A stretch of 64,000 nucleotides of DNA from Bacteroidaceae bacterium (GCA_024684455.1 JAIKWU010000076.1:25645-89644); one strand, 5' to 3'. Shown: positions 8,561 through 18,029, numbered from the stretch's first letter. The notes: generated by a model not told the origin, from the letters alone. Program-made: numbers and translations.

Positions 8561-8623
8561 TGTAGGGGCATAACCCGTCTATGCCCTTTCCACAACAGGG
8601 CTTAGACAAGCTAAGCCCCTACA
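8561..8623. repeat. Imperfect long palindrome (TGTAGGGGC arms)
   Basis: TGTAGGGGC at 8561 and GCCCCTACA ending at 8623 bound a largely self-complementary 63-nt segment (GTCTA/TAGAC and GCCC/GGGC also pair). Confidence 0.65.
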
Positions 8624-8661
8624 AGGAAACAGGAAATAAGGAGATATATGTATTAGTGACC

Positions 8662-8783
8662 CCTCCGCCCTTGCAGGGCACCTCCCCTTTCCGGGGAGGA
8701 GTTTTTCACGACAGCCATTAAGATGGATGTACCAGGAACTCCTCCCCGGAAAGGGGAGGAGGCGCGAAGCGACGGAGGGGTCA
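8662..8783. repeat. Inverted pair of REP-like GC-rich palindromes
   Basis: The plus-strand copy (8662-8704) has GACCCCTCCG, a small hairpin and CTCCCCTTTCCGGGGAGGAG. The second copy (8736-8783) is the reverse complement with a different small hairpin (CGCTTCGCG). This head-to-head pair about 30 nt apart resembles a REPIN or BIME doublet. No transposase gene of the RAYT type is in the window. Confidence 0.75.
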
Positions 8784-8788
8784 CAAAA

Positions 8789-9235
8789 TTACAATGCCAT
8801 CTTGTCAAGGTTATTAATGGCATTCTGAACTTCGCTTGTCACTCTAAAGAAACCTGACAAATTACCCGTCTTAATATCAGTAAGAATCAATTGATTTTCG
8901 ATAACAGAATACTTGAAAGATTGCCCGTCAACCGTAACTATATTGTCTGAGATGACAAGAGGATAGTTTTCTACTGTCTTATGCACATTGCTCATTGTTC
9001 CAGTAGTTTTATCCATATCTTTCCCCTTAACAGTATATAGAATTATCTGAACATGGTTCTCACTTATATTCATAACAATTACTTTTAATTCCGTCGCAGA
9101 ACTATTCAACAGGTCTCTATACCAAGACCCAACATACTCTGGAGTAGAATTATCATCTTTACTACACGAATTGATGGCCATCGCCATACACATAAGAACA
9201 ATCGTGAGCGAACAGATTTTAATTAATTTATCCAT
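8789..9235 (-). CDS. Small lipoprotein of unknown function, AT-rich
   Basis: 148 aa. The lipobox is in VLMCMAMAINSC with the Cys near residue 24, followed by a polar stretch SKDDNSTPEYVGSWYRD. The body looks like a lipocalin-type strand set of the kind seen in many Bacteroidetes single-domain lipoproteins (VGSWYRDL, VSDNIVTVDGQSFKYSV). Base composition is clearly more AT-rich than that of the neighbouring sdh and purD genes, and it abuts a repeat-rich region, which is compatible with recent acquisition. No function can be assigned. Confidence 0.7.
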   Translation of the reverse strand: MDKLIKICSLTIVLMCMAMAINSCSKDDNSTPEYVGSWYRDLLNSSATELKVIVMNISENHVQIILYTVKGKDMDKTTGTMSNVHKTVENYPLVISDNIVTVDGQSFKYSVIENQLILTDIKTGNLSGFFRVTSEVQNAINNLDKMAL

Positions 9236-9304
9236 ATTGGTAAATGAATATAGAACCGCAGATTACAGGGTGCAATCTGCGGTTCTTACTATTGATAAAT
9301 ACCG

Positions 9305-10063
9305 TTAGTCGGCGAGTTTTGCCTTGATGAACTCGCGGTTGAGGCGGGCGATGTTGGCAATGGTCTCGTTCTTCGGGCAGACGGCTTCGCAGGCACGGGT
9401 GTTGGTGCAGTTGCCGAAGCCGAGTTCGTCCATCTTGGCGACCATGGCCTTGGCACGCTTGGCGGCTTCGGGACGGCCTTGTGGAAGAAGAGCGAGTTGG
9501 CTGACTTTCGAGGATACGAAGAGCATGGCGGAGCCGTTCTTGCAGGCTGCTACGCAGGCACCGCAACCGATGCACGATGCGCAGTCCATGGCTTCGTCGG
9601 CGTCCTGCTTCGGAATGAGGATGGCGTTGGCATCCTGGGGAGCACCCGTGCGGACGGTGGTGTAGCCGCCAGCCTGGATAATCTTGTCGAAGGCGCCGCG
9701 GTCAACCATGCAGTCCTTGATGACGGGGAAACCAGCACTGCGCCAGGGCTCGACGGTGATGGTTTCACCGTCCTTGAAACGACGCATGTAGAGTTGGCAG
9801 GTGGTGGCGCCGCGCTCAGTCTTGCCGTGGGGTGTTCCGTTGACATAGAGCGAGCACATGCCGCAGATGCCTTCGCGACAGTCATGGTCGAACACGAAAG
9901 GCTCCTTGCCCTCCTCAACAAGTTGTTCGTTGAGAATGTCGAGCATCTCAAGGAATGAGGTGTCATCAGGAATGTCCTTCATTTCTCTTTCATCAAAATG
10001 GCCTTTGTCCTTAGGTCCATTCTGTTTCCAATAACGGATTTTGAAACTTATATTCTTAGCCAT
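9305..10063 (-). CDS. sdhB: Succinate dehydrogenase/fumarate reductase iron-sulfur subunit
   Basis: Carries electrons between the flavin subunit and the quinone site in the membrane. The 252 aa have the [2Fe-2S] ferredoxin-type site HDCREGICGMC, the [4Fe-4S] site CASCIGCGACVAAC, and the third cluster site NCTNTRACEAVCPKNE. It starts 5 nt after sdhA. In succinate-producing Bacteroidota this complex mainly reduces fumarate; the direction cannot be read from the sequence. Confidence 0.97.
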   Translation of the reverse strand: MAKNISFKIRYWKQNGPKDKGHFDEREMKDIPDDTSFLEMLDILNEQLVEEGKEPFVFDHDCREGICGMCSLYVNGTPHGKTERGATTCQLYMRRFKDGETITVEPWRSAGFPVIKDCMVDRGAFDKIIQAGGYTTVRTGAPQDANAILIPKQDADEAMDCASCIGCGACVAACKNGSAMLFVSSKVSQLALLPQGRPEAAKRAKAMVAKMDELGFGNCTNTRACEAVCPKNETIANIARLNREFIKAKLAD

Positions 10064-10068
10064 AATGA

Positions 10069-12051
10069 TTAGTTTTTGTAGTTACGTGTTTGAACCTTGA
10101 TTGCTTCGTATTCGAGGGGCTCCTTGATGAGTTCGGGAGCCTTGTCATCGGAGCCTTGGTATTCCCAGCAGCCGACGTAGAAGTAGTTCTTGTCGTCGCG
10201 CTTGGCTTCGCCTTCCTCCGTCTGGTACTCCTCGCGGAAGTGACCACCGCACGATTCGTTGCGTGAGAGTGCGTCGTAGGCGATGAGTTTGCCCATGGTG
10301 ATGAAGTCGTCGAGGTGGATGGCCTTGTCGAGTTCGACGTTCAGTCCGTCACGCCCGCCTGGAATGAAGAGGTTGGTCTCGAACTCCTTGCGCAGTTCGT
10401 CAATCTTCTTGATACCTGTCTCCAGGCCTTCCTTCGTGCGACCCATGCCGATGTATTCCCAGCAGATATGTCCGAGTTCCTTGTGGATGCTATCGACAGA
10501 ACGCTTGCCCTTGATGTTGAGCAACTTCTGGATGCGTTCCTCGGTGGCTTTCTCAACCTTAGCAAACTCTTCGTGATCAGTGGAGATGCGTGGCCAGATG
10601 GCCTGGTCGGCGAGGTAGTTCTGAATCGTATAAGGTAGCACGAAGTAACCGTCGGCAAGTCCCTGCATAAGGGCACTGGCACCGAGACGGTTGGCGCCGT
10701 GGTCCGAGAAGTTGCACTCTCCGATGGCGAAGAGACCTGGAATCGAGGTCTGCAGTTCGTAGTCGACCCAAATGCCGCCCATGGTATAGTGGATGGCGGG
10801 GAAGATCATCATCGGCTTGTAATACTTCACGCCGTTGATTTCGTTCGCCATGTCGCCAGGGAATACGTCGGTAATTTCTTCATACATCTCGAAGAGGTTG
10901 CCGTAGCGCTGCATGATAACGTCGAGACCGAGTCGGTTGATGCTCTCCGAGAAGTCAAGGAAGACAGCGAGACCTGTGTTGTTCACACCGAAGCCCTTGT
11001 CGCAGCGTTCCTTGGCAGCACGCGAAGCGACGTCGCGTGGTACGAGGTTACCGAAAGCGGGATAGCGGCGCTCGAGGTAGTAGTCGCGGTCTTCTTCGGG
11101 AATTTCCCAACCTTGCTTCGTGCCTGCCTGCAGTGCCTTGGCGTCTTCAATCTTCTTGGGTACCCAGATACGTCCGTCGTTGCGTAGCGACTCCGACATG
11201 AGCGTGAGTTTCGACTGCTTGTCACCATGAACAGGAATACAAGTGGGATGAATCTGCACGTAACAGGGATTTGCGAAGTAAGCACCCTTGCGATAGCACG
11301 ACATCGCAGCCGTCACGTTGCAGCCCATGGCATTGGTCGAGAGAAAGTAGGTGTTGCCATAGCCACCCGTGGCTATCACGACGGCGTTGGCACTGAAACG
11401 TTCCAGTTTGCCAGTCACGAGGTTCTTGGCGATGATACCGCGGGCACGTCCGTCGATCATTACCACGTCCAGCATTTCATAGCGTGTGTAAAGTTTCACC
11501 TTGCCTGCCTGTACCTGTGCACTGAGGGCACTGTAGGCACCGAGCAGCAGTTGCTGACCCGTCTGTCCTTTGGCATAGAACGTACGGCTCACCTGTGCAC
11601 CACCGAATGAGCGGTTGGCCAGTGTGCCGCCATATTCACGGGCAAAGGGAACGCCCTGAGCCACGCACTGGTCGATAATGTTGTTCGACACTTCGGCCAG
11701 ACGATACACGTTGGCTTCGCGGGCACGGTAGTCACCACCCTTCACGGTGTCGTAGAAGAGGCGATAGACCGAGTCACCGTCGTTCTGATAGTTCTTTGCC
11801 GCATTGATACCACCCTGTGCAGCGATGGAGTGAGCACGGCGCGGAGAGTCCTGGATGCAGAAGTTGAGCACGTTGAAGCCCATTTCGCCGAGCGAGGCAG
11901 CGGCCGAGGCACCAGCCAAACCTGTACCGACGACGATGACATCAAGTTTCAGTTTGTTCTTCGGGTTCACGAGGCGTTGGTGAGCCTTATAGTTGGTCCA
12001 CTTCTCCGCCACGGGTCCTTCAGGTATTCTTGAATTAATCTGTTTAGCCAT
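10069..12051 (-). CDS. sdhA: Succinate dehydrogenase/fumarate reductase flavoprotein subunit
   Basis: FAD-containing catalytic subunit interconverting succinate and fumarate at the inner face of the cytoplasmic membrane. 660 aa, the usual size for the type with one cytochrome subunit. The FAD fold [20 protein letters not shown] is near residue 41, the flavin-attachment segment [18 protein letters not shown] follows, and the C-terminal catalytic part includes [14 protein letters not shown] and the capping helical domain. It is the middle gene of sdhCAB (39 nt after sdhC). Confidence 0.97.
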   Translation of the reverse strand: MAKQINSRIPEGPVAEKWTNYKAHQRLVNPKNKLKLDVIVVGTGLAGASAAASLGEMGFNVLNFCIQDSPRRAHSIAAQGGINAAKNYQNDGDSVYRLFYDTVKGGDYRAREANVYRLAEVSNNIIDQCVAQGVPFAREYGGTLANRSFGGAQVSRTFYAKGQTGQQLLLGAYSALSAQVQAGKVKLYTRYEMLDVVMIDGRARGIIAKNLVTGKLERFSANAVVIATGGYGNTYFLSTNAMGCNVTAAMSCYRKGAYFANPCYVQIHPTCIPVHGDKQSKLTLMSESLRNDGRIWVPKKIEDAKALQAGTKQGWEIPEEDRDYYLERRYPAFGNLVPRDVASRAAKERCDKGFGVNNTGLAVFLDFSESINRLGLDVIMQRYGNLFEMYEEITDVFPGDMANEINGVKYYKPMMIFPAIHYTMGGIWVDYELQTSIPGLFAIGECNFSDHGANRLGASALMQGLADGYFVLPYTIQNYLADQAIWPRISTDHEEFAKVEKATEERIQKLLNIKGKRSVDSIHKELGHICWEYIGMGRTKEGLETGIKKIDELRKEFETNLFIPGGRDGLNVELDKAIHLDDFITMGKLIAYDALSRNESCGGHFREEYQTEEGEAKRDDKNYFYVGCWEYQGSDDKAPELIKEPLEYEAIKVQTRNYKN

Positions 12052-12090
12052 AACAAATGAATGATATTATAGGTGATAAATTAGAATATC

Positions 12091-12984
12091 CTATCCTTCG
12101 CTGTCCTTTTTATCCTGGCAGGTGCAGGGACCTTCGCAGGGGCAGGCTTCGCCACATTCGCACTGACCTTCCAGTTTGCAATTACCATCGCAGGAGTCGC
12201 AAGTGCAGGGGTCGCAGGCACAAGCCTCATCGGTACAAGCAGCATCGGCGCAGGCCTTCTCGCATTCATGCTGCTCCATGCCACAGCACTGCTCTGTCTG
12301 CTGAGCGCAGCAGAGCGACGGAGCCGTCTTGGTGAAGAACATCACGGGCACGGCAAGGAACATCAGCATGACGATGGTCACATAGGTGATGCCGATGATG
12401 CGCCAGCGCTTGAACCAGATGTGTCCGCTCCATCCCAGCGTCTGGATAGCAGACCAGAAACCGTGGGTGAGGTGGAACCAGATGGCCAGCAGCCAAATCA
12501 CGTAGATGACTACATACACCCAGCACGAGAACGTCTGCTGAATGTAGCCGAAGCCGTCGGCAGGAGCAGGTGTTACCTCCCAGCCCATGAGTTCGGCGAA
12601 CATCATGTTGTACCAGAAGTTGTAGAGGTGAAGCAAGAGGCCCAGCAGCACGATGATGCCCAGCACCAGCATGTTCTGGCTTGCCCACTCTACCTTCTCA
12701 GGCTTGTCCGTCACAGCATAGCGGTTCGAACCGCGTGCCCTACGGTTTTGGAACGTCAGGATGAACGCATACACGAAATGAAGCGCACAGAGTGCACCAA
12801 GCGCCACCGTGGCAGCCACAGCATACCAGTTGGCGCCAAGCAGTTCACAGATCGTGTTGTACGCCTCCTTCGAAAACAACGCTACCACGTTCATACAGCC
12901 GTGGAACGTCAGGAAGAGAATCAATGCAAGTCCTGTGACGGACATGATGACTTTCTTTCCGATGGAAGAATTACATAACCACAT
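12091..12984 (-). CDS. sdhC: Succinate dehydrogenase/fumarate reductase cytochrome b subunit with Cys-rich tail
   Basis: Single di-heme membrane anchor and quinone site of the complex. Five membrane segments fit residues 1 to about 220, with heme-ligand candidates in FLTFHGCMNVV, LHFVYAFIL, LLLHLYNFW and WFHLTHGFW. After the last segment (MLMFLAVPVMFF) comes a 75-residue tail with 19 cysteines, in CxC and CC patterns such as ACACDPCTCDSC and CECGEACPCEGPC, plus many acidic residues. The family normally ends at about 220-230 residues, so the tail is an addition that looks like a metallothionein-type metal-binding segment. It should face the cytoplasm or periplasm depending on topology. First gene of the operon, with a good promoter at 13056-13087. 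Confidence 0.93.
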   Translation of the reverse strand: MWLCNSSIGKKVIMSVTGLALILFLTFHGCMNVVALFSKEAYNTICELLGANWYAVAATVALGALCALHFVYAFILTFQNRRARGSNRYAVTDKPEKVEWASQNMLVLGIIVLLGLLLHLYNFWYNMMFAELMGWEVTPAPADGFGYIQQTFSCWVYVVIYVIWLLAIWFHLTHGFWSAIQTLGWSGHIWFKRWRIIGITYVTIVMLMFLAVPVMFFTKTAPSLCCAQQTEQCCGMEQHECEKACADAACTDEACACDPCTCDSCDGNCKLEGQCECGEACPCEGPCTCQDKKDSEG

Positions 12985-13320
12985 AAAGTAAGAATTAAGA
13001 ATTAATAATTAAATATGATATTCTACTTATTAAAGAACATAACGAGTCTGACTGACAAAGATAAAGGATTTTTAACAGATAAACAAAATTTATGCGAAAA
13101 ACTCTCTGTCCGACCGTTATTTTTTCAGTATCCAACCTTTAATGTTCAATGATTTGTCATCCATTCTGTACATTTTCTTCTCTGAAGTATTGTTTTTCTG
13201 CGGAAAAAGGGCTACGAAATCCGCACTGCGAAGTGATTTTTCAAAGAGGGTATGAGCGGACTGGAGCGTTCCGTCAGCGACACTTCGGAAGCCCTCTTAC
13301 AAAACTGTGAAAGGGCGCGG
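12985..13320. other. Intergenic region upstream of sdhC
   Basis: 336 nt between murF-alr (upstream on the minus strand) and sdhC. It holds the sdh promoter and an AT-rich leader. A weak AAGAGGG/CCCTCTT inverted repeat lies near 13244-13300, just past the murF-alr stop. No gene is seen. Confidence 0.6.
13056..13087 (-). promoter_or_regulatory. Promoter of sdhCAB
   Basis: Minus strand TTTG, 20 nt, TATCTTTG: an exact -33/-7 match, 72 nt before the sdhC ATG. Confidence 0.8.
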
Positions 13321-15717
13321 TTATTCTTGTACGAAAACTTTCTGGACGCGCTGCGAGATGCCGGTAAGCACTTCATAGGGAATGGTGCCGATGGCATCGC
13401 TGAGGACGGTAACGGGGATATCGGCACCGAAGATGGTGACAATGTCACCTTCACGAGCATCGGGAATGTCGGTGACGTCGATCATACACACGTCCATGCA
13501 GATGTTGCCGAGGTAGGGGGCTCGTTGTCCGTGCACGAGACAATAGCAATTGCGGTTGCCGAGCCGCCGGTTCAATCCGTCGGCATAGCCGATGGGGATT
13601 GCTGCCACGCGTGAGGGCCGACTGACAGTGGTGCGGCGGCTGTAACCAATGCTGTCACCGGCAGGCACGTCGCGCACTTGAAGGATGGTGGTCTTGAGTG
13701 TGGCCACGTTGTTGATGACCTGATTCGTGCGGGGGTTGATTCCATAGAGTCCCAGGCCGAGCCGCACCATGTCGAGGTGGTACTGCGGGAAATGTTCGAT
13801 GCCGGCAGAGTTGCAGATATGTCGAAGGATTTTGTGGCTGTAAGCGGCCTGTAACTTTTGTGAGGCGACATCGAAGAGGCGGAACTGTTCGCGCGAGAAA
13901 TCGTCGAAGCCGTCGTCGTCGGAGCCTACGAAATGACTAAACACACTGCGTGGCAGCAAGGCGGTCTGACAACTGAGACGGTCGATGAGTCGGGGGAGGT
14001 CGATGACAGGATGGAAGCCCAGGCGGTGCATCCCTGTGTCAAGTTTGATGTGTACAGGAAAACCTGTGATACCCTCACGCTCTGCGGCATGTATGAGGGC
14101 TTCGAGGAGGTCGAAGTTATAGACTTCGGGCTCGAGGCTGTGATCGAAAAGGAGTCGGAACGAAGTCATCTCAGGGTTCATCACCATGATGTTGGTGGTG
14201 ATGCCTGCCTGACGCAGGGTGGCTCCTTCGTCGGCAACGGCAACAGCGAGGTAATCAACACCATGCTCCTGGAGAGTCTTGGACGCTTCGATGGCTCCAA
14301 TGCCGTATGCGTCGGCCTTGACCATACAGACCATCTTGACTTCAGGCCGCTTGAACTGGCGGTAGTAGTTGAGGTTGTCAACGAGGGCGTTAAGGTTAAC
14401 CTCAAGGATGGTTTGGTGGACTTTCTGGGTAAGCGCTTCGGACAGACGGTCGAAGTGGAAGCAGCGGGCTCCCTTGATGAGGATGAACTCATCGTGAAGT
14501 TGGCTGAAGAGTGGGCTCTGGAGCAGTTCATCTGTCGTGCGGAAGAAGTGGCTTTCCATCGGGAAGTAGGCGGCACACTGCACAATTTCGTCGCCCACGC
14601 CAATGAGTTTCTGGATGCCACGCAACTGGGCCGTCTGTGCCACACGGCTATAAAGCGACCGTGGCGACTCACCGCTCTGGAGGATATCGCTGAGAATTAG
14701 GGTGCGCGTCTTTCCCTCCATGTCGGGACGCCGTGCCATGAAGTCGAGGGCGATGTCGAGCGAGTGGACGTCGGAGTTGTAGGTATCGTTGATGAGGGTA
14801 CATCCGTCACGGCCTTCCTTGACCTCAAGACGCATGGCCACAGGTTCGAGGCGGGCCATGCGACGGGCGATGTCATCGATGTTGACGTGGAGAGTCAAGC
14901 AGGTGGTAAAACAGGTGAGTGAGTTTTCGATGGCTGCATCGTCGATGAAGGGTATCGTGTATTGACCGAGTTCGTTACGGTACTCATACTTAATGGTGGC
15001 TGTGGTAGTGTCCTTCTCCACTTCGCGCAGACGGAAACCCTCGACCTGACGATTCACGATGGCGGTTTCGGCACCGTCGAGCAGCAGTCGCTTCTCGGCT
15101 TCTTTCTCGGCCATCGAAGTAAAGTTTTCCTGATGGGCCTGCCCGATGTTAGTGATGACGGCGGTGGTGGGATGAATCATGTCGCGCAACACTGCCATTT
15201 CGCCTGGCTGAGAGATGCCTGCCTCGATGAGGGCGAGGTCAGTATGTGTGTTGATAAGCCACAGGGAGAGGGGGACCCCAATCTGTGAGTTGTAACTGCG
15301 CGGTGACCGCACTACGTTCATGTCGGGCGAGAGCAGTTGGTAGAGCCATTCCTTGACAGTAGTCTTGCCGTTGGAGCCCGTAATGGCAACAATGGGAATG
15401 TTGAATCGTCTGCGATGGGCTGCACAGAGAGCCTGTAAGGCTTTCAGCGTGTCAGGAACGACAATGTACGAGGCCTCCGCACCTCGGGACATGGTTGGGG
15501 GAAGGCTGCTGACCACGAAGTGGTGGACACCTCGCTGGCGGAGGTCATCGATGTAGCGGTGACCGTCGTTGCGCGAAGTCGTAAGCGCAAAGAAGAGGGT
15601 CTGTTCTGGAAATGAGAGGGAACGGGAGTCGGTAAGCAACAGACTGACGGTCTGCGTTCCATCGCCGTGGAGCGTGCCGCCCACGATGCGGTTTATTTCT
15701 TCAAGAGTGTATGGCAT
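13321..15717 (-). CDS. murF-alr: Fused UDP-MurNAc-tripeptide-D-Ala-D-Ala ligase / alanine racemase
   Basis: 798 aa. The N-terminal part (to about residue 425) is MurF, with the Mur-ligase ATP loop ITGSNGKTTVKEWL near residue 112 and the substrate motif LINDTYNSDVHSLDIAL. The C-terminal part (from about residue 435) is a PLP-dependent alanine racemase: VCMVKADAYGIGA holds the Lys that binds PLP, and GYSRRTTV, PIGYADGLNR and NICMDVCMIDVT are the second-tyrosine and phosphate regions. The fusion supplies D-Ala and adds D-Ala-D-Ala to the peptidoglycan precursor. This fusion is known in Bacteroidetes. The start overlaps the GSCFA gene by 25 nt. Confidence 0.95.
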   Translation of the reverse strand: MPYTLEEINRIVGGTLHGDGTQTVSLLLTDSRSLSFPEQTLFFALTTSRNDGHRYIDDLRQRGVHHFVVSSLPPTMSRGAEASYIVVPDTLKALQALCAAHRRRFNIPIVAITGSNGKTTVKEWLYQLLSPDMNVVRSPRSYNSQIGVPLSLWLINTHTDLALIEAGISQPGEMAVLRDMIHPTTAVITNIGQAHQENFTSMAEKEAEKRLLLDGAETAIVNRQVEGFRLREVEKDTTTATIKYEYRNELGQYTIPFIDDAAIENSLTCFTTCLTLHVNIDDIARRMARLEPVAMRLEVKEGRDGCTLINDTYNSDVHSLDIALDFMARRPDMEGKTRTLILSDILQSGESPRSLYSRVAQTAQLRGIQKLIGVGDEIVQCAAYFPMESHFFRTTDELLQSPLFSQLHDEFILIKGARCFHFDRLSEALTQKVHQTILEVNLNALVDNLNYYRQFKRPEVKMVCMVKADAYGIGAIEASKTLQEHGVDYLAVAVADEGATLRQAGITTNIMVMNPEMTSFRLLFDHSLEPEVYNFDLLEALIHAAEREGITGFPVHIKLDTGMHRLGFHPVIDLPRLIDRLSCQTALLPRSVFSHFVGSDDDGFDDFSREQFRLFDVASQKLQAAYSHKILRHICNSAGIEHFPQYHLDMVRLGLGLYGINPRTNQVINNVATLKTTILQVRDVPAGDSIGYSRRTTVSRPSRVAAIPIGYADGLNRRLGNRNCYCLVHGQRAPYLGNICMDVCMIDVTDIPDAREGDIVTIFGADIPVTVLSDAIGTIPYEVLTGISQRVQKVFVQE

Positions 15718-16694
15718 AGAGCAATTTCGGCCTCCAAGTCGAGCGAAGGATGAGCCTGTTTGAGTTGTTGTATTTGTTCAAGGGTGTTGTATAAAAACTG
15801 CTGATGCTGCTGACTGTCAGCATGGAAGGGCCGATGATTGAGGGCACGCTGAATGTGGCGGCATTGTTCCGACAATGTCTGCTCGGCCGGCGTGACGAAT
15901 GTGTCACAAAAGCGTTGATAGATGTAGTCGGCAGCCAGAGAAGAAGGATGAACAAGGTCGTCGGCGTAGAAACGGTAGTCGCGCAACTCGTCCAGCAACA
16001 GTTCGTAGGCAGGAAAGTAGAGAGGCTGAGCGTAGAGGGTTGAGCGTTGGGAGAGTGTGTCCGTTGCCAAAAGCAGTTCTGACTTGCTCAACTGATTCTC
16101 ATGCAGACCATCGCGGCGGTGGCGGATGGGTGAGACAGTAAAGACGATGTGAAGTCTTGGATTGACCGCACCAAGCAGTTGCAGGGCCGTGCGCCACATA
16201 TCGACAATATCGACGGCAGCCATGCGCTGGCGCACAAAGAGTCCATCGGGTTGCTTATGGCAGTTCGCCACAAGTAGGTCGGTTGTTTTCAAACGATAAA
16301 TGTAGGAGGTTCCAAATGTGAGCAACAGCCAGTCGGCGTTACGCAGGCGTTCGGCCGTCATGTGCAGGGCGGTGTTCATGCGACGGAGCAATTCGTCGCG
16401 GTCGTCGCAAGAGAAAGAGCCGTGGTGCATCCAACTGTGCCAAATCCCTTCTGTCTCAACGAGTTCGGGCGAATCGGCAGCGTATTCGCGTTCGGAGAGG
16501 CAGCGCAAGAGATGGGCACATATCGAAGCAGGATTGTAGAGCGTACCCATCGGATTGACAAGGGCATCGAACTTGTCACGGCAGAGGCGTTCACCGATTT
16601 CGTCGGCAAAGCATGAACCGAGCAAGAGTAGCCGATGTTCGTGACCGATATGATCCGTACTTTTCGGAATGTCGATACGTGTGGTCAGTTCCAT
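15693..16694 (-). CDS. GSCFA-domain protein (SGNH-like hydrolase fold)
   Basis: 333 aa. The signature LLLGSCFADEIGERLCRDKF at residues 22-40 gives the family its name and places the Ser of an SGNH-type hydrolase. LLLTFGTSYIYRL and YADDLVHPSSLAADYIY (with the Asp-x-x-His pair) fit the later blocks. There is no signal peptide. The substrate is unknown; esterase action on a cell-wall or glycan substituent would fit its overlap with murF-alr but is an inference. Confidence 0.85.
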   Translation of the reverse strand: MELTTRIDIPKSTDHIGHEHRLLLLGSCFADEIGERLCRDKFDALVNPMGTLYNPASICAHLLRCLSEREYAADSPELVETEGIWHSWMHHGSFSCDDRDELLRRMNTALHMTAERLRNADWLLLTFGTSYIYRLKTTDLLVANCHKQPDGLFVRQRMAAVDIVDMWRTALQLLGAVNPRLHIVFTVSPIRHRRDGLHENQLSKSELLLATDTLSQRSTLYAQPLYFPAYELLLDELRDYRFYADDLVHPSSLAADYIYQRFCDTFVTPAEQTLSEQCRHIQRALNHRPFHADSQQHQQFLYNTLEQIQQLKQAHPSLDLEAEIALCHTLLKK

Positions 16695-16741
16695 TTCACT
16701 GCAAAGTTAAGCATAAATTCTTCACAGACGAAATAAAAAGC

Positions 16742-16778
16742 AAAAAAAACCCGCCGACGGTACGTCTGCGGGCTTTTT
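16742..16778 (-). terminator. Bidirectional terminator after the sigma/anti-sigma operon
   Basis: CCCGCCGACG and CGTCTGCGGG form a stem with a 3-nt loop, flanked by eight A on the left and TTTTT on the right. It can end the minus-strand transcript from 17979 to 16907. Confidence 0.8.
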
Positions 16779-16906
16779 CCGTACTTTCACCAGCACGGCA
16801 AAAGCACTGTTGGTTTTCGAGAGAATTGAAACTTCACAGCCTCAATTTCGAGGGTTTGTTTTTAAGTAGCAGAATTTGATGTTATTTAGTAAAAGTAAAA
16901 GTTTCC

Positions 16907-17437
16907 TTATTCGTTTTCGACAGCGGGCTCGACTGGCAGGACTGCGTGTGCGAGGGTGTCGGTATTCTGTATCGTAGCGGTGGCATCGGTGGTATGCTCG
17001 GGCTGAATCACAGCCTCGACTTCGCTGCTGCGCACGTAGGTGTCGGTGAGGACAGGTTGTGTAGCGTTGTCGTCTGAATGGCTGCCGACAATGGCGCGTT
17101 CGGTAGCGGTGCCGATGGTGAAGATAACGGCAACGACGGCTGCTGCCTTGAGCAGCGGAGCCACTCGACGGCTGAGCGTGAGACGGCGTGCGTGGGTACG
17201 GCGCATAGCCTGCTGTTCATCTTCGACAGCAAGCAGTTGTCCGAAGCGTGAGTCGAAGTCGTCGGATACATGCATCTGCTGCTCCTCGCGGACGAAGTCA
17301 AAGAGTGGCGCGTACTGTGCAAGATGTTGCGGAAGGTCGTGCTGACTGAAAAAGGAACGAAGGATTTGCTCTTCTTCTGCCGTTGTGTGACACTCCCAGT
17401 AGCGGTCGAGCAGTTGTTCTATGTACTTGTAATCCAC
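16907..17437 (-). CDS. Probable membrane anti-sigma factor
   Basis: 176 aa. An N-terminal cytosolic part (YIEQLLDRYWECHTTAEEEQ, then FFSQHDLPQHL) is typical of short Bacteroidetes proteins encoded just after an ECF sigma factor. One membrane segment spans about residues 92-112 (APLLKAAAVVAVIFTIGTA), followed by a polar Thr/Asp/Glu-rich periplasmic tail. It lies 38 nt after the sigma factor gene and probably holds that factor inactive. There is no zinc-binding HxxxCxxC motif. The role is inferred from layout and topology. Confidence 0.7.
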   Translation of the reverse strand: MDYKYIEQLLDRYWECHTTAEEEQILRSFFSQHDLPQHLAQYAPLFDFVREEQQMHVSDDFDSRFGQLLAVEDEQQAMRRTHARRLTLSRRVAPLLKAAAVVAVIFTIGTATERAIVGSHSDDNATQPVLTDTYVRSSEVEAVIQPEHTTDATATIQNTDTLAHAVLPVEPAVENE

Positions 17438-17475
17438 CTGATGTATTGTTAATTGAAAATAATAAATTGCTTGCG

Positions 17476-17979
17476 TTAATTTTTCCTTTGCTGGAGGTGC
17501 TCTCTGATAGCACGTCGGGCACGGAATATGTTCACCTTGACATCGCTTTCGCTGATTTGCATGACTTCTGCAATTTCGCGGTAAGTGTGGCCTTCGATAT
17601 CGCGCAGTTGCATGGCAGTGCGCTGTTTCTCGGGCAGAGTGTTGAGGAGAGCATTGAGGAGTGCTGTCTGCTCCGAACGGACGATATCTTCGTAGGGCGA
17701 ATGTGTGGCGTCGGGACGGTCGTGCAACTCTTCGTCGAAGGTAACATTCTGCTGTTCGCGGCGTGCTGTCAAATCGAGGCAGAGGTTGCGACAGACGGTA
17801 AGTGCAAAAGCGTCAATGTTGTCAATCTGCGTCCCGTCTTGCAGCGTTTTCCACACACGGATGAGCGTTTCCTGAACCATGTCCTCGGCATCTTCGCGGA
17901 CGAGCGTGATGCGCATTGCCAGACGGTACAGACGGTCCTTCAGCGGCAAGACATCGTTGCGGAAACTCAGTTCTTTCAT
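17476..17979 (-). CDS. ECF sigma factor
   Basis: 167 aa, complete for the family. Region 2: LYRLAMRITLVREDAEDMVQ then ETLIRVWKTL. Region 4: LPEKQRTAMQLRDIEGHTYR then EIAEVMQISESDVKVNIFRA. It heads a two-gene unit with the membrane anti-sigma candidate. The regulon is not visible here; no promoter of unusual type was recognised in front of it. Confidence 0.92.
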   Translation of the reverse strand: MKELSFRNDVLPLKDRLYRLAMRITLVREDAEDMVQETLIRVWKTLQDGTQIDNIDAFALTVCRNLCLDLTARREQQNVTFDEELHDRPDATHSPYEDIVRSEQTALLNALLNTLPEKQRTAMQLRDIEGHTYREIAEVMQISESDVKVNIFRARRAIREHLQQRKN

Positions 17980-18029
17980 CGCTCTCTAAATGTTAAGACG
18001 GATTCGCAGTAGAAAAAGTTACAGAAAAC

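Larger units (their letters stand above)
8152..8788. other. 637-nt intergenic region rich in hairpins and REP-like repeats
   Basis: No credible gene. In order it holds nested hairpins at 8165-8211, a hairpin at 8258-8293, a terminator-like hairpin at 8369-8412, the two-unit repeat hairpin at 8460-8500, an imperfect palindrome at 8561-8623 and an inverted REP-like pair at 8662-8783. Confidence 0.8.
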
